Position numbers and translations under genes: made by a program
Assembly (NCBI GenBank): GCA_964019425.1
Contig: OZ025809.1
Location: forward strand, 372,001 to 436,000
Source of the DNA: Flectonema sp. DT1601
Taxonomy: Eukaryota > Euglenozoa > Diplonemea > Diplonemida > Diplonemidae
DNA length: 64,000 nt
Direction of reading: 5' to 3'
The notes under the pieces: generated by a model
Told to the model about the DNA's origin: nothing
The model's database searches: none
What the model saw: only the letters and a program-made list of their open reading frames with translations
Shown here: one piece after another, positions 34,282-45,638 of the stretch
Position numbering within the stretch: position 1 is the first letter of the stretch
How the letters are laid out: each line of letters begins with the position of its first letter

Positions 34282-34758
34282 CTAGTAGACTGCTGACATG
34301 TTATTGTTGTTGTGGTTTTTGTATTGTTGCGGCACGGACATTTTTGAAGAGTTTTTTGGAGACTTGTTTGATTTTTTTGGAACTTCAGTCAAGTCAGGCA
34401 ACTGTGCAAAATAAACTAAACAATCCCTCAATGCCAACGACAAGGTACATGTCGGCAGAACTCTCAAATGAGTACAAATCGTGTTCATTAAAGCCTGCAC
34501 ATCTTTAGTTCCTCTGGAACCACACATATTAACACCAAAGTTGCTTAAGTTCGCAGCAGCACTCTTTAAAATCTCACCATTTTGTCTCTTTATGAGAATT
34601 TTTAACTTCGCTAAGACCAATTCAATCATATGAGCAGGTGCTCTTAAATTCTTTTCATAGATCTCGTGATCATCAGCGTGATAACGACCACAAGAACAGT
34701 TAGTCTTTGTAATGCTACTCGTACACCAGCTGCTTTCAACAATCATGTTGCTGGTCAT
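34282..34758 (-). CDS. hypothetical protein, 158 residues
   Basis: An open frame with a Cys-rich start (SSWCTS, NCSCGRYH) and a helical middle (about 40-125, MIELVLAKLKILIKR). The tail is rich in Lys, Ser and Asn and ends NNNNMSAVY. I do not recognise the family. The middle helices resemble a small helical repeat or adaptor fold, but no motif fixes it. Upstream on the minus strand is a textbook acceptor, a run of pyrimidines then CAACAG (near 34784), about 25 bases before the ATG, so the gene is likely expressed. It follows the ankyrin gene with a spacer of some 165 bases. Confidence 0.6.
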   Translation of the reverse strand: MTSNMIVESSWCTSSITKTNCSCGRYHADDHEIYEKNLRAPAHMIELVLAKLKILIKRQNGEILKSAAANLSNFGVNMCGSRGTKDVQALMNTICTHLRVLPTCTLSLALRDCLVYFAQLPDLTEVPKKSNKSPKNSSKMSVPQQYKNHNNNNMSAVY

Positions 34759-34924
34759 TAGTAGTGAAGTGAGTTTATGAAAACTGTTGAGAGAGAAAAA
34801 AAAGTATTAAATATCAAAAAAAAATATAAAAAAAATAACAATATATACCCTATCCGCTGCCGAAAGGCGAAGATGGCTGGTCGTTGTGACGTAATAATAA
34901 AAATCAAAAAAAAAAAAAAAAAAA

Positions 34925-35842
34925 CTAATCCAAAGACATAACACAATTCATTGTCACAGTTCCGCTATTGTAATCACGAGAACGTTGACCAATTGAGAGC
35001 TTCTCATCGATTGATGCGGGTCGTGATCTAAGCTGACTTAGAAGGGACCCCAATTTCCGTCTCAGAGGTCGTCGTTGCTGCCTCTGCGCCAAAAGTGATT
35101 CTTCAAGAAGTTGCAATATTAAGATAGCAGATTCAGATCTTTTTCCCTTCCCCTTGTGAATTATATAATTCGATAAAGCAAATTTCGAAGGAACTTCAAT
35201 AGAAGAATTCGTGACAGTAGCATCAGCACCATTTTGTAATAACAATCGAACTAAATCAGGTCTGTTAACCTGTGCTGCTTTATGTAAAGGAGTACTTTGA
35301 TCTCTTGAGCTCTTCGCGTTAACATTCGCACCATATTGTAATAGGAGTGAACAGGCTCTGTAGTCGAGAACGTTGACTGCTGCGTGTAGAGCAGTCATTC
35401 CATTGCAGCCTTCCTTGCTGGTGTTTACGCCCCATTGAAGTAGTTTTTCCATAACAGTGTACGCACCACTATTGATGCAAACTTGAATAACAGGAAGTCC
35501 TTTCTTGTTTTTCGTATCTTTGTAGTTGCAACCATAGAGCTCAACAGTGTTTTCATCATCACTCTTACACGCCTTTAAAAAGTTCATTGGTTCGTCTACT
35601 GACTGCTCACTATCTTCACTAATACCTGATGATATGAGAAGTGGTCCTAATAACTCAGATCCCAATCCTTTTGAAAACCTTCCTTCTCCTATCATCGGTA
35701 TTCTATTTTTAATGACTGTACTTGCTTTATATTTATTAGTCCAAGAAGTCATTGCGAGTCTTAAATGATGTTCATCATCACTACTCTCGTCAGACAGAGG
35801 TTCTTCATCTACTGAGGAGGGTGGCAGGGTGGAATCCGTCAT
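34925..35842 (-). CDS. ankyrin-repeat protein
   Basis: A 305-residue protein. The acidic start (EEPLSDESSDDEHH) leads to ankyrin repeats near residues 100-225: clear repeats are NGMTALHAAVNVLDYRACSL with LLLQYGANVNAK, and STPLHKAAQVNRPDLVRLLL with QNGADATV. A weaker one precedes them (GLPVIQVCINSGAY, LLQWGVNTSKEG). The C-terminal part is basic and Gln/Arg-rich (RQQRRPLRRK). Ankyrin repeats bind other proteins; the partner is not evident. No membrane span or catalytic domain is visible. The stop is followed by an A/T run in the short spacer to the next gene. Confidence 0.85.
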   Translation of the reverse strand: MTDSTLPPSSVDEEPLSDESSDDEHHLRLAMTSWTNKYKASTVIKNRIPMIGEGRFSKGLGSELLGPLLISSGISEDSEQSVDEPMNFLKACKSDDENTVELYGCNYKDTKNKKGLPVIQVCINSGAYTVMEKLLQWGVNTSKEGCNGMTALHAAVNVLDYRACSLLLQYGANVNAKSSRDQSTPLHKAAQVNRPDLVRLLLQNGADATVTNSSIEVPSKFALSNYIIHKGKGKRSESAILILQLLEESLLAQRQQRRPLRRKLGSLLSQLRSRPASIDEKLSIGQRSRDYNSGTVTMNCVMSLD

Positions 35843-36124
35843 ATCAGTCGATGAATTGAATCATTTTATTAGTTCTAAGTATAGAAATGTATATAAATAA
35901 AACACAACAAAGAACGTTTAACTATTCGTGAAACACAAAATCAGCAGTGTACTAAACAGGCAGTTGGATGAAATGATTGCTGTAAAGCAATCTCCTCAAC
36001 ACAAAAAAAATAATAAAAACAGTTGAATTCATAAAAGAAATATAAAAAAAAATAAAAAACGGGGGCAATTTCACTATCGGCAAAGTGAAGAAATGGTAAG
36101 CGAAGAAGAGGTTGATAAACTTCT

Positions 36125-36161
<37 letters not shown>

Positions 36162-36237
36162 AAACGGCAGTGAAAACAAACCTGAAAAGACAAAGTAAAT
36201 TATCAAACAGGTATCAATATTTCAAAGAGGCAAAGTA
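35843..36237. other. spacer with a very long A run
   Basis: About 395 bases. It contains an uninterrupted plus-strand A run of about 32 bases (36125-36156). Otherwise AT-rich and without features. Confidence 0.5.
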
Positions 36238-37587
36238 TCATAATCTGTTACCTACTGTCATAGGCGTATTCATAACAAATCCTTTTCTTTTTAAAGTTTC
36301 TAAAGCGTGTTTCTGATCTTCAATAAGTTTCTCAGCCCTCTTCTCATTCTCACCGAGCAAAGTTCCGATACCACCATACAAATTAACACATAATGGATCG
36401 CTCTCTATTCTTTTATATAAGAGAGGGTCTATGTATGAATCTCGACGATATGGATTATGGTCAGCGGTGGAAGCAGGTGTAGACAACCTAGACAAGTGTA
36501 GCGTATCAAATGAGAATTTAAAGTCATTCGATATATTCTCAGATTTAGAATTCTTTTTTCGAACAACAACCGACGGGTTTAGCGTTGATTTTTGACGACA
36601 ATTAAAAGTGCTGTCTGGGACGTTGTGTTGAACCTGAACAACAACCCCATCAACATCTTTAAATGAGTGGATCATATCAAAAGGAAGGACGTCACTAATT
36701 TTTAACAATCTCATTGGATGGAGTCTTCGATATAATTTCTGAAGATGGATGGTAACAAAATCATCATCAGGTTGACTACTATTTGATGCCGCTCCAGAGG
36801 CGATAATTTCATCATTTTCTAATGAATTAAGAAATTGTAATGGTGCCACCACTGTACTACTAATTGCTGAACTAGTAGATCGACTCATCTCATTTTCATT
36901 ATTTTGTTGCGACCGCCCCAACTGATCTGTTTGATGATCAGCTAGTTGCTGATTCGATGCTCCTCCTTGAGAGTTAAAATGAACTTTTTTATAATTCTTT
37001 TTCGACCTAACACCAGCACGAGGATTCACAACCGCTCGTGGAACCCACGGAGGAGCACACTTCGAAGGAGGTCGTATTTGAAGACCAGACAGAATCCTAC
37101 TTCTGATTATTTCAATACACGAATTAAGACTCTCTGTGACACCAATTAATGTTGTAGTACCGTCTTGAATTGATATGCTATTCAATTTCTCAACTACATC
37201 TGTTGATGACTTACTAGTTGGTTCATTGCATTGTATTGGTAGCAGTCTAGCAGGTAATGATGACGGATCCGTTAGTAATGAATGCGTAAAGGACTTGTCT
37301 AAGGCAACGTCAGACACACCTCTGCATAATGATGACACTACTGAAATAATATCAGATTCAGGTTTGCTATCAAGTTGTGATGTTCTACTTTGACTGTCTG
37401 AAATAATCTCACTTTTAAGTTTTGGTCGCTCAGCAAGTCGCACAAATTTCCATTTCTTTGATCCATCGGGAGGAGGAGGTGTTGGTGTCGGATTTACACT
37501 ACCTTCTCTCTTCTTATGATGATATCGCACTACAGCTTTACTAGCCAGTAGTGAAAGGGTAGATTGTCCTTCGGTAACTCTACTCAT
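36238..37587 (-). CDS. hypothetical protein, 449 residues, mostly disordered
   Basis: A long open frame without introns. It begins MSRVTEGQSTLSLLASKAVV. A basic, Pro-rich stretch follows (TPTPPPPDGSKKWKF), then Ser/Thr-rich low-complexity parts. A patch near residues 185-205 is rich in Pro and basic residues (PPWVPRAVVNPRAGVRSKK). More ordered parts appear near 270-320 (VTIHLQKLYRRLHPMRLLK) and at the C-terminal end, where a helical segment (NEKRAEKLIEDQKHALETLK) may be a coiled coil. I do not recognise a family. The length of the frame in AT-rich DNA and its place in the gene row make it a real gene. Confidence 0.72.
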   Translation of the reverse strand: MSRVTEGQSTLSLLASKAVVRYHHKKREGSVNPTPTPPPPDGSKKWKFVRLAERPKLKSEIISDSQSRTSQLDSKPESDIISVVSSLCRGVSDVALDKSFTHSLLTDPSSLPARLLPIQCNEPTSKSSTDVVEKLNSISIQDGTTTLIGVTESLNSCIEIIRSRILSGLQIRPPSKCAPPWVPRAVVNPRAGVRSKKNYKKVHFNSQGGASNQQLADHQTDQLGRSQQNNENEMSRSTSSAISSTVVAPLQFLNSLENDEIIASGAASNSSQPDDDFVTIHLQKLYRRLHPMRLLKISDVLPFDMIHSFKDVDGVVVQVQHNVPDSTFNCRQKSTLNPSVVVRKKNSKSENISNDFKFSFDTLHLSRLSTPASTADHNPYRRDSYIDPLLYKRIESDPLCVNLYGGIGTLLGENEKRAEKLIEDQKHALETLKRKGFVMNTPMTVGNRL

Positions 37588-37965
37588 TGGTGTTGCATTG
37601 TTTTTTTTTTTTATTTCTTCTTTGTTTGTCTAATCCAATATAAAAAAACCTGATCAACAAACGAATAGACAAGTATGTGATATAACCAACACTTTGTTAA
37701 TACATCATATCATTCACTAATTATAATCAAGCTGCCTGTGTTAAAGAAGGGTGCAAATAGACTCTCGCTATGCAATCAAATAAGATGATGGTCTGCATCT
37801 GTGTTATGATGTGCAGGGTAGACCGCACATTGTAAAGAAGCGTCTCTCTGCAATGTAGTTTTACGCGGGGGATGCGCACAGGGGGAAAATAAAGATCACA
37901 ACACGGTTTGCAGCAAAATCTTATGTCTCAACATCCATGTGAGGATTTGGATTTTTTTTTTTTAC

Positions 37966-37996
<31 letters not shown>

Positions 37997-38869
37997 ACTA
38001 AACTAATAAGTGACTTACAACTCACACAGTTATGAAAATAGTCGCTTCACCAATAAACAGCTATCTACTACTACTAAAGTATAATAATAAGAAACGAATA
38101 AAAACTACAAACAGAAAAAATAGATTTCATTTTGTTTTTTTGTTGTAATTATTAAACATAAATGAAAATCACCATGTAATCTTTTTTTTTTTTTTTTTTT
38201 TTTTTGAGTTTTCCTCCTTAAAGATAAGAAACACAAAGAAAATATGAAAAAAAAAAAAAAAAATAAATAAAATACAGAAAGATAACTTATTACTCCCGAA
38301 GGTTCACTTCTCCATTAATAACATCAAAGACGTTGTAATTTGGGGTATCTGAAACGGATCTCACTGAATTGCAACTACCGTTTTAATATTAGTTCTTGGT
38401 AAGAAAATAAATCAGTAAATCGTATGGAGAAGGGAGGTTAACTGTCTATCTTAGTTTAGTAAAATACATTTCCAACCAATTCACATGAGTTCTCCGTATC
38501 GTCAAGTCAGTGCAATACGAGTTATACAATCATCGTGAGTCTTGGAAACTAAAACCAGAAGTACCTCTTTACATCTATAGCCTCATCATCAGTTATGTTG
38601 TTGAAGTAAGTGAGATGAATTGATCATAAGGAACTTGTCAGCTGTCGGTGTCGGTTATCCTCCAAATCCACTAACAAAGTCTTCCTCAGATCGTTTTGGC
38701 ATTCAACTTAAATTATTCAGGAAAAAATCGTAATGTAACACATGTTGATGTTTCGTTTATACAAAATTCATGAATTGATCACCCCGATAAAACTAAAATG
38801 ATGCCGCCTAAAACATGCTTTTTACCTTCAACAGTATATATTAAAATGCAAAAAAAAAAAAAAAAAAAA

Positions 38870-39031
38870 AACCATTCAGATAAACCTTTATATATTTTTG
38901 TTGATCGCAGCTAGTTTTACTGGCGCACAGGGAAATAGATAACATTTTGACATAATAAAATAAACGGATCTTAATCTGAATGGTTTCTTCTCCGACTTCA
39001 TCGAATGCAAAAAAAAAAAAAAAAAAAAAAA
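38870..39031 (+). repeat. short dispersed repeat with A tail, copy 1 (SINE-like)
   Basis: About 139 bases followed by an A run of 23. The start ACCATTCAGAT pairs perfectly with ATCTGAATGGT near 38982-38994, so an RNA would close into a large stem with a 3' tail of about 20 bases before the A run. The second copy is at 51601-51760 with the same ends. An ATGC-plus-A-run motif lies on both sides (38846-38871 and 39005-39031), which may be a target duplication or chance. No clear A or B box. Confidence 0.6.
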
Positions 39032-39583
39032 GACGAATTTGCAGATCGTGGCTAAACAACGCAGCGATTTAAAAAAAGAAGAAAAAAATAGTCCAGTAAA
39101 TTGAAGATTTAAGGTAAGAGAAAATAATTAAAAAAGAGAAAAAAAATGAGGGGGGAAAAAACGATCATCGCAAACTTGCCTGATTGAGGGAAAGAAAATA
39201 GTCCGTCGGGAAAAACGGAAACAGAAATTCGCGGTGGAAAATGCACGAAAGGCCAAAAAAGGAAAAAAAACTGGATCGCGTGGATATAATTCGAGCGAAA
39301 GTTCCACAAAGAGCATTTTCACTATGAGAATCACGTCGTAAAAAGTGAATTGATACTGTTTTTGCTACCTACGGAACCCAAAAAGAGAATTGCGGCAGCG
39401 TAACAATAAGAACTTTTCCGAAGGCAATCAATCCAGTTTAAATTCCTCAAGGTAGGGAAGCAGCCTTATAAATAGTCATACGGTTGGGTAGCAGGCAATG
39501 CCAACATGAAACGAAAGAAAAAATTGTCTGAAGAGAGCAAAATATCAGGAAATTGACAAGTGGGACAAGAAATAAAAACACGG

Positions 39584-39655
39584 ATTTGATACTGCATTCT
39601 TAAGCTCAAAAGGAACAACAATTTCTCCGACAATCTTGACTGTCAGCGGCAGCGT
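39584..39655. repeat. 72-nt dispersed repeat, copy 1
   Basis: Begins ATTTGATACTGCATTC and ends TCAGCGGCAGCGT. It matches 47993-48064 at 71 of 72 positions by eye, while flanks differ. Two small hairpins are possible: TTTGA with TCAAA, and GACA with TGTC. A shorter third match is at 48606-48627. Confidence 0.75.
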
Positions 39656-41731
39656 TTGCGGGAGGGTGAACCATGGAAGGGTCGTTTTCTAACTTTTACT
39701 CTCAGCACGTAAAGTTAGTCATATCTCAATTAACATCGCACTAGTCAATTCTAAACCACAGATCTACTTGTAATAATATCGTAGGTGGGCTTTCAAACTG
39801 AAGGGGGACGTATATTCGATTCTAATAAAAACAGTTTTAGATACAGCGACTAAGGTTCAAATTGGAGGGGGGGAAGGCAGTCAAAGCGAAAGCATCACAT
39901 ATTTCAGTACATCGCTTCTTATCAGTTATAATCATATCGAGGTACAATCCAAGAAGGGCAAATTGATACGTTTTTATAAGGTCCTACACACTATAACGAA
40001 ACCTAAAAGAATTCTGTCAGAGACAGATTGCAAATATCGAGGGGATTTGTTGTTTGAGTTTTTTTACCAACCATATTGTATGATACAGTGAACTATGATG
40101 ATGTTTAACTTAGCCTTTTAAAGAAACTATTACGGTTTTCGAGAGTAATCCATATACCTCGTTATCTCTATTGTCTCGTCATCAGTTATAGTGTAGAAAT
40201 AGGTCAGTCAACTATTGTGACCGAGGGCGGGGGGGATGGGAAAAAGAAGGAAGAAAAGAAATCACTACAAATACAGACCACCTAAATATGGTTCCAAAAC
40301 ACTGCTTATTATTTAAAATAAGACTTACAATAAAGAAATGCCAACATAAAAGGTACGCCGTCTGCCATTCACACACAGAACTAAAAATACGTTATTGGTA
40401 CTACTATTATATTATTATTATTTTTTATATATCTCAAGACCAGAGCAGTCAAGTCCCAGGAAGCCCACAACACAAGGCAATTAAATTGACAATTAACCAA
40501 ACAGACAAACAAGTCTATTACATCGCGTGTTGCGAAGGACAGTCAAGAGACCTGAAATACATGACTACTAAAGACCTTATGCAAACAGCTAATAGCTGCA
40601 AATAAAAGTTCAAGAAAATTGAATAAAAAGCAAATTTTTTTCCCCCATTGATAGGGAACTTAATTTATTTACATATTATGGTATAGGAAATGGAAGGACT
40701 GCAATCTGTCCTCCTATAAAAAACCTTTAGAATATCACGTGGAAAGAAAGAAGAAAAAAAAAATTCTCTTTTTGAAAAAACAATAATGGGGGGGAAGATG
40801 TGTCAAAATACAGTTCAACTAAACCGTAGAAAAGCTGTCGCGAGAAAGAGGAAAAAAAAAGGGGGGGGAAAAAGAAATATAGCTGGACAATTTCAAAAGT
40901 TCTTCTTCACCGTCTGGGGAAAAGAGAAGAAAGCCTATTGAGGAATGTACACAAATACATCGCAGGGGTAAGGAACAGAACACTTTTAAGTGTTCTGAGA
41001 TTACACGAAGACCGAATCTATAAAATAATAAAACAGTCGATGATTGAGAAAATGAATTGGTTAGAGTCCAACAGTCGGTTGACTCAAATAGGACCAGGTA
41101 GCCCTTCGAGAGTACACACGAAACAAATTATAAGAATCTCAAGACTCTATAGTATTATTTCTTTTTTTTTTTTTTTTTTTTTGCAGAACATTGAATGTTT
41201 TCTTCAATGAAGAAATCATGGAGGGAACGGGGAGAGGAGAAAAAAAAAAAGTTCGAAAGAGTATTAGTACAAACAACATAAAAATAAAAAATAAAAAAGA
41301 TATAAAAAAAAACGAACTTGCGAAGTACAAGAAACAACCGGAAGGGGAATCCCTCTGCACTTAAGTGGAACAGTGCGATGTCTACCTTAATAAGTAATCT
41401 TATGACGCTACAAGCGAAAGTATTCAATGCAAAAAATTACATTAAAATTTTCACTTTCTTAACGTCAACAAAAACCAATTATCAAAGTATTAATTTCATT
41501 TTTCATTTTTATTTTTTTTCCCGCCCTTCCGCGCGACGTTTTAACTAGTGACTCTCTGGCTTAATCGCTTGCCAGGTATAAGACGATCTTATGATGTCAG
41601 AAATGAATTAGGAATACACCACTTGGTGCCATCGCTAATTCAAATAGGTAGGAGTAGATGTCGTTGTGGAGATGTTCGTTTAGAATGCTTCGTTGACTCT
41701 CAGAAGTGAGAGTGTAGAATTTATTTTCCCA

Positions 41732-43276
41732 TTAAATCACCATCCGCAAAGGATCGTTACCCGATTTTGGAAATCCACGTCGGTAGTTACCTCCTCCTCT
41801 ACCCCTCGGAGGAGAATCCTCATTTGAACTACGACTTCGCTCTCTAAATCCATCAGTGTATCCGCGTTCATAGGCACCTTGTCCAGATTGAAATCGTTGA
41901 GTTAGAGATGGATGGTAATGAGAATCAGGTATGTACGCATCTACGACAGAACCTGCCCCTGGAAGGTGTTTAGAAAGACCACGACCACTACCTCTTCTCT
42001 CAAATCTATTATATCTATCTCCACCTTTTGTTATATTATAATCATGAGGACGTGATCGTAGTGTCTTCGTGAGCCTCGAATCTCTTAAAAATTTCGCTTC
42101 CATCTCAAAGTCGATTGGGACTACATTACTCTCCAAGTTCGAATCCACAATATTTATAACACGAGGTTCAATAGTATCCCAATGGCGTTTTTGAGCATCA
42201 TAAGAAGCAACAAAATCAGCCCAAAAGGGCTCCCTTTTCTTTTTTTTCGCAATATGCTGAGGGGGAGGTTTTTCTATACTATCTTCAGTATTTGACCTGT
42301 AGACGTCCCTGCTTGATGGATCCGTGACTACTGAGCTGCTTTCTGAATCACTTGGATCTGGTGTGTTTCCGATTGGTTCTCCTTCAGATATTTCAACCTG
42401 GAATTCAGTTTGGTTGTTTAATATTTTATCTTCGACCATATTATGAAAATGGTGTGGAGACATTACTCTAACATCATCAAGTTTAGTAATGTAACACGGC
42501 AGCAAATTATTCGCTACTATATTCGCTCGTCCTGCTGCGCTGGAGGGATCGACTGCCTTGACACGAACAGGTCGTCCAGGAATGCTATGTTCAGTTGTGT
42601 AGAATCCCAAGTCTTCTTCCGTGTCTGGATTAATCTTTAGATTGAACCTACCGTGAGTTAACGGAGGACGTTTTTCTATCTCTTGAGGTTCAGGAGTTTG
42701 TTTTTCTTCTTGATAAACAGGTGGAGGATCGACACCTGGTGATGAATCAGGTTGACCACCTGTTGGAGGTAATGATGGATCTGGTGGAGGTGGTTCTGGA
42801 GGAGGTACTCTTTTAGGAATCGCTTGTTTATTTTGTTTTATTTTTTTTAATATTTCAGCAGTCGTTTGCATTCCCGGTAATCGTTTCAACTGCGGTCTTG
42901 ATGTTATGTTATTAGCTACTTCTAAGTTCCCACCGAATTCCTCTCCCAATTGTTTTATTAACCGAGCAACATCATCCATACTTCTGTGTGTATTCTTGCC
43001 GTCTGGCATCATCGTCAGCATCCAGTCACGTTGGCATGAATTTTGAGTTGCTTTTATGAGTATTCTAGCTCCTGATACTTCAACTCTTTCAATCTGGGTT
43101 ATCATTAATGCTCGTTTTACTTTCTGACCTTCGAGCATAAATAAAAAAGGAGCTCTAATCATCATCGATCTGTCATTATATGTTCCTGGTTTTGAATTTT
43201 CTTTTTTAACGCTTATCATTAGCTGACCTACTTGCGATCCAAGTTGCCATCCCTGAGAAAGGGGAATTGCCGCCAT
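41732..43276 (-). CDS. PH-like plus PDZ-like domain protein, 514 residues
   Basis: The first 115 residues read like a PH-type fold (LMISVKKENSKPGTYNDRSM, RAPFLFMLEG, IERVEVSGARILIK, WMLTMMPDG), of the lineage type seen in many kinetoplastid proteins. A Pro-rich linker follows (PPEPPPPDPSLPP). Near 208-300 is a PDZ-like domain (FNLKINPDTEEDLGFYTTE, RPVRVKAVDPSSAAGRANIV, FQVEISEGE). The C-terminal third is polar and Arg/Gly-rich (RRGSGRGLSKH, RGRGGGNYRRG), which could bind RNA. It is probably a cytosolic scaffold; membrane or peptide ligands are unknown. Domain calls come from pattern reading only, the PDZ call being the weaker one. No intron. Confidence 0.72.
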   Translation of the reverse strand: MAAIPLSQGWQLGSQVGQLMISVKKENSKPGTYNDRSMMIRAPFLFMLEGQKVKRALMITQIERVEVSGARILIKATQNSCQRDWMLTMMPDGKNTHRSMDDVARLIKQLGEEFGGNLEVANNITSRPQLKRLPGMQTTAEILKKIKQNKQAIPKRVPPPEPPPPDPSLPPTGGQPDSSPGVDPPPVYQEEKQTPEPQEIEKRPPLTHGRFNLKINPDTEEDLGFYTTEHSIPGRPVRVKAVDPSSAAGRANIVANNLLPCYITKLDDVRVMSPHHFHNMVEDKILNNQTEFQVEISEGEPIGNTPDPSDSESSSVVTDPSSRDVYRSNTEDSIEKPPPQHIAKKKKREPFWADFVASYDAQKRHWDTIEPRVINIVDSNLESNVVPIDFEMEAKFLRDSRLTKTLRSRPHDYNITKGGDRYNRFERRGSGRGLSKHLPGAGSVVDAYIPDSHYHPSLTQRFQSGQGAYERGYTDGFRERSRSSNEDSPPRGRGGGNYRRGFPKSGNDPLRMVI

Positions 43277-43892
43277 ACTACTGATATTGTTATTCTAATT
43301 CCGTTAGAACATCAGTATGGAGACTGTCGAAAAGAAAAAAAAAAAGTAAAATCACTGAATGGGAAACTTATAAAAAGAAGAGAGCGGGCATATACCTCTT
43401 TATCTTCATTAGCTGAAGGGGACTGAATGTTTATTGTATCATATTAATATCTGTTAAGGATTAGTGCTTATTATCACTCAATCACTCCAGTTAGCTGAAG
43501 GGGGTGACGCAATATAAGTTAATAATAATCCAAACAGAACTTCGACGAGTGAATCTAACGTCACAAAACTGAAAAAAGGAACCAAATGTGTACAAATATA
43601 TCTACAACGCAAAGCAGAAGCTATTTTTAAAAAAAAAAAAGAAAACGTGATTCTTTTTTTTTTTTTTTTTTTAAAAACGTTATAAAAGGGGAAAGGATGA
43701 CGAAGACGAAGCTGAAGCTATCAATTTGAGCAGCGAAGAAAGGTAAGACGAGGGAAGGTGGACTCTGACGAATTAATTTTCTCAAAAGGAAAGAATTCAT
43801 TCTTCCTAACAAAAGAAAAATACCTTTTCCTAATAAACAGCTGCTAATAAGGATTGAGGGCTTCCAGCGAGTAGGAGCTCATACATGTGTAA
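43277..43892. other. spacer upstream of the PH/PDZ-like gene
   Basis: About 615 bases. An A run near 43627-43640 is followed by a T run near 43655-43672. No coding or RNA feature is supported. Confidence 0.5.
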
Positions 43893-45150
43893 TCATTCTC
43901 TCTTTGCAACTACTGTAGATTCTCCAGCTTGGCAGTCGTTGAGATTTGGAGCTCCCTCTCTGGGTGATCTACTCATAGAGGAGGTCTGTAGATTATTTAC
44001 TTTTTGTAATGCTAGTTTGACGAGTTCATCATTTCTATCAGCTCGTTGAAGAGCATCATGAAGAAGTTTACTCAAAGGACTTCCATCATTTGGTAGAAAG
44101 TAAGGAGGTGATATGGTATCAGGAGACTGTGATTGCATTCTATTATTTAAAGGCGTTGAGAACGCCATGTGGTCATGTTCCCATACTGGATCAGCTACCC
44201 TTGTTGGAGAGTTACACTCTGCTAGAGGGAATGAAGGTGGTGGTGGTGGTGGTGGTGTTAATGTTCTCTTCTCATGTTGAATCGCTGATTTAACTTTTGA
44301 TTGAATGAGTTCAACTTGTTGAATGTTTAACTGCTTAGGATCATCAACTGATTTCACACCAGTCGATGACATCTTCGATATCGCCCACCCGGACCCTTCT
44401 GGTGATGGTGATTTAGTAAGTTCAGTTATTGCTGTTGAATTTGACATTCGAAGATCCATCGCACTCCTTTCCGTACCTACTCTGACTGGTTCTTTCATTT
44501 GCTGCATTGCGAGGTTCCAATTAGTAGATTGGTTACGATTTGGTCTTCTGGGAGATATCCTCGCTCTGTGAATTAATACATCTGCTAGTTGGGGTACTTG
44601 ATGACCAGTAATTTGATGATTAGTTGAGTGTCGATCTTTTTCTGACGATTTTGAAGACTTGCCTGCGGTAGGAACGTTGCTGCTGCCACTCCTGTAAAAT
44701 TGTTTGGTTTTCACTGTCGGGTGATTTTGATTTGAATTTCCAACTGAGGGGCTAGTATTGTTATTGTTCATATCATTAGAGTTTGACGAACCCACAATTG
44801 GAATCCCACGTCTTGCAGCATGTCCATGTGTCTTAATCGGGCGAGGAGATTGTTGAAGAGGGTCACCAGGAACAGTGATCCCGTGGTCCTGTTGTCGGAA
44901 GTCTTCAAATGTTCGAATCTGATGTGATTCGATAGAATCATCCACAAGACTGGGAGGTGGAGTTCGTTGATGAGATGCTATTATTTGAGTCTTCTTTTTA
45001 CTTCGAGAACGTTTTCGACGCTTTTCATGACGTCGATTTCGTTCGCGAAGCAGGTGCTGCTCAGCCAACACGTGATATCGTTGTTGTTGTTGTTGTTGCT
45101 GCTGCTGTTGCTCTTGCTGCCGTTGTTGCTGCTGGTGCTGCTGTTGTTGC

Positions 45151-45191
<41 letters not shown>

Positions 45192-45407
45192 TTGTTGTTG
45201 TTGCTGTTGCATCTGATATTGTAATTGCAGCTGTTGCTGTTGCTGCTGTAAGAGGCCAGTACTCAAGCTATAACCTTCATTATAAGGAGTCGCATGACTT
45301 CTCGCAATCGGATTACTTCTCTCTTCCGGTGAGCTCCTCGCCCTTGGCGGCAAGTCTGGAAGATCATCCAACAGTTCTAACAATACTCCCCCGCTATTAG
45401 AGGACAT
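43893..45407 (-). CDS. polyglutamine, low-complexity protein, 504 residues
   Basis: The open frame starts MSSNSGGVLLELLDDLPDLP. A glutamine tract of about 60 residues lies near residues 52-115, broken by His, Arg, Leu and Glu. A basic patch follows (RNRRHEKRRKRSRSKKK), which could act as a nuclear signal. The rest is polar and rich in Ser, Asn and Pro, with a Pro run (TPPPPPPPSFP). I find no folded catalytic domain. Proteins of this kind are often RNA-granule or regulatory factors, but nothing here proves a role. The opposite strand of the Gln tract is also open (Val/Ala or Leu runs); that is a shadow of the CAG/CAA codons. Confidence 0.78.
45062..45250 (-). repeat. CAG/CAA trinucleotide tract coding for polyglutamine
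   Basis: An impure trinucleotide tract inside the gene at 43893-45407. Codons alternate between CAG and CAA with scattered changes, which lowers slippage compared with a pure tract. Length may vary between strains. Confidence 0.85.
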
Positions 45408-45638
45408 CTTATTGTGTCACCAGACTGAAGTAATTATTAAAATACAATTCAGGGATCACATAATACAGTCATACTGAACAAGCATCGTGACAAACATAAA
45501 TGTGTTTTGTGTGAACCCTAACAAAAATAAATACAGATAAGTAATTAGGACGTTAGTCTTGATGATGTCGTCTGTTGCGGAATTGCAGGTCAGAATATTC
45601 GACAAACGAACAACGAAGATAATTGGAAATAAGAATTA

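Larger units (their letters stand above)
37588..41731. other. long spacer rich in homopolymers and short repeats
   Basis: About 4.1 kb without a supported protein gene. It holds two dispersed repeats (38870-39031 and 39584-39655) and many A or T runs (near 37966-37994, 38180-38205, 38850-38871, 39009-39031, 41163-41182). A plus-strand open frame at 40288-40605 was considered and not accepted. Some stretches near 38550-38650 and 40150-40230 look distantly alike (both contain CTCRTCATCAGTTAT). Confidence 0.45.

Noticed and set aside
38841-39059. Minus-strand frame across the SINE-like repeat
   Set aside because: The second repeat copy does not keep this frame, so the conservation is of the nucleotide sequence, not of a protein.
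40288-40605. Plus-strand open frame of 105 codons in the 37.6-41.7 kb spacer
   Set aside because: It is the only plus-strand candidate, contains a Tyr/Ile run from AT-rich sequence, and has no recognisable motif. The last 50 residues look less random, so an exon or pseudogene piece is not fully excluded.
44957-45400. Plus-strand frames of Val/Ala and Leu runs
   Set aside because: They are shadows of the CAG/CAA tract of the polyglutamine gene.
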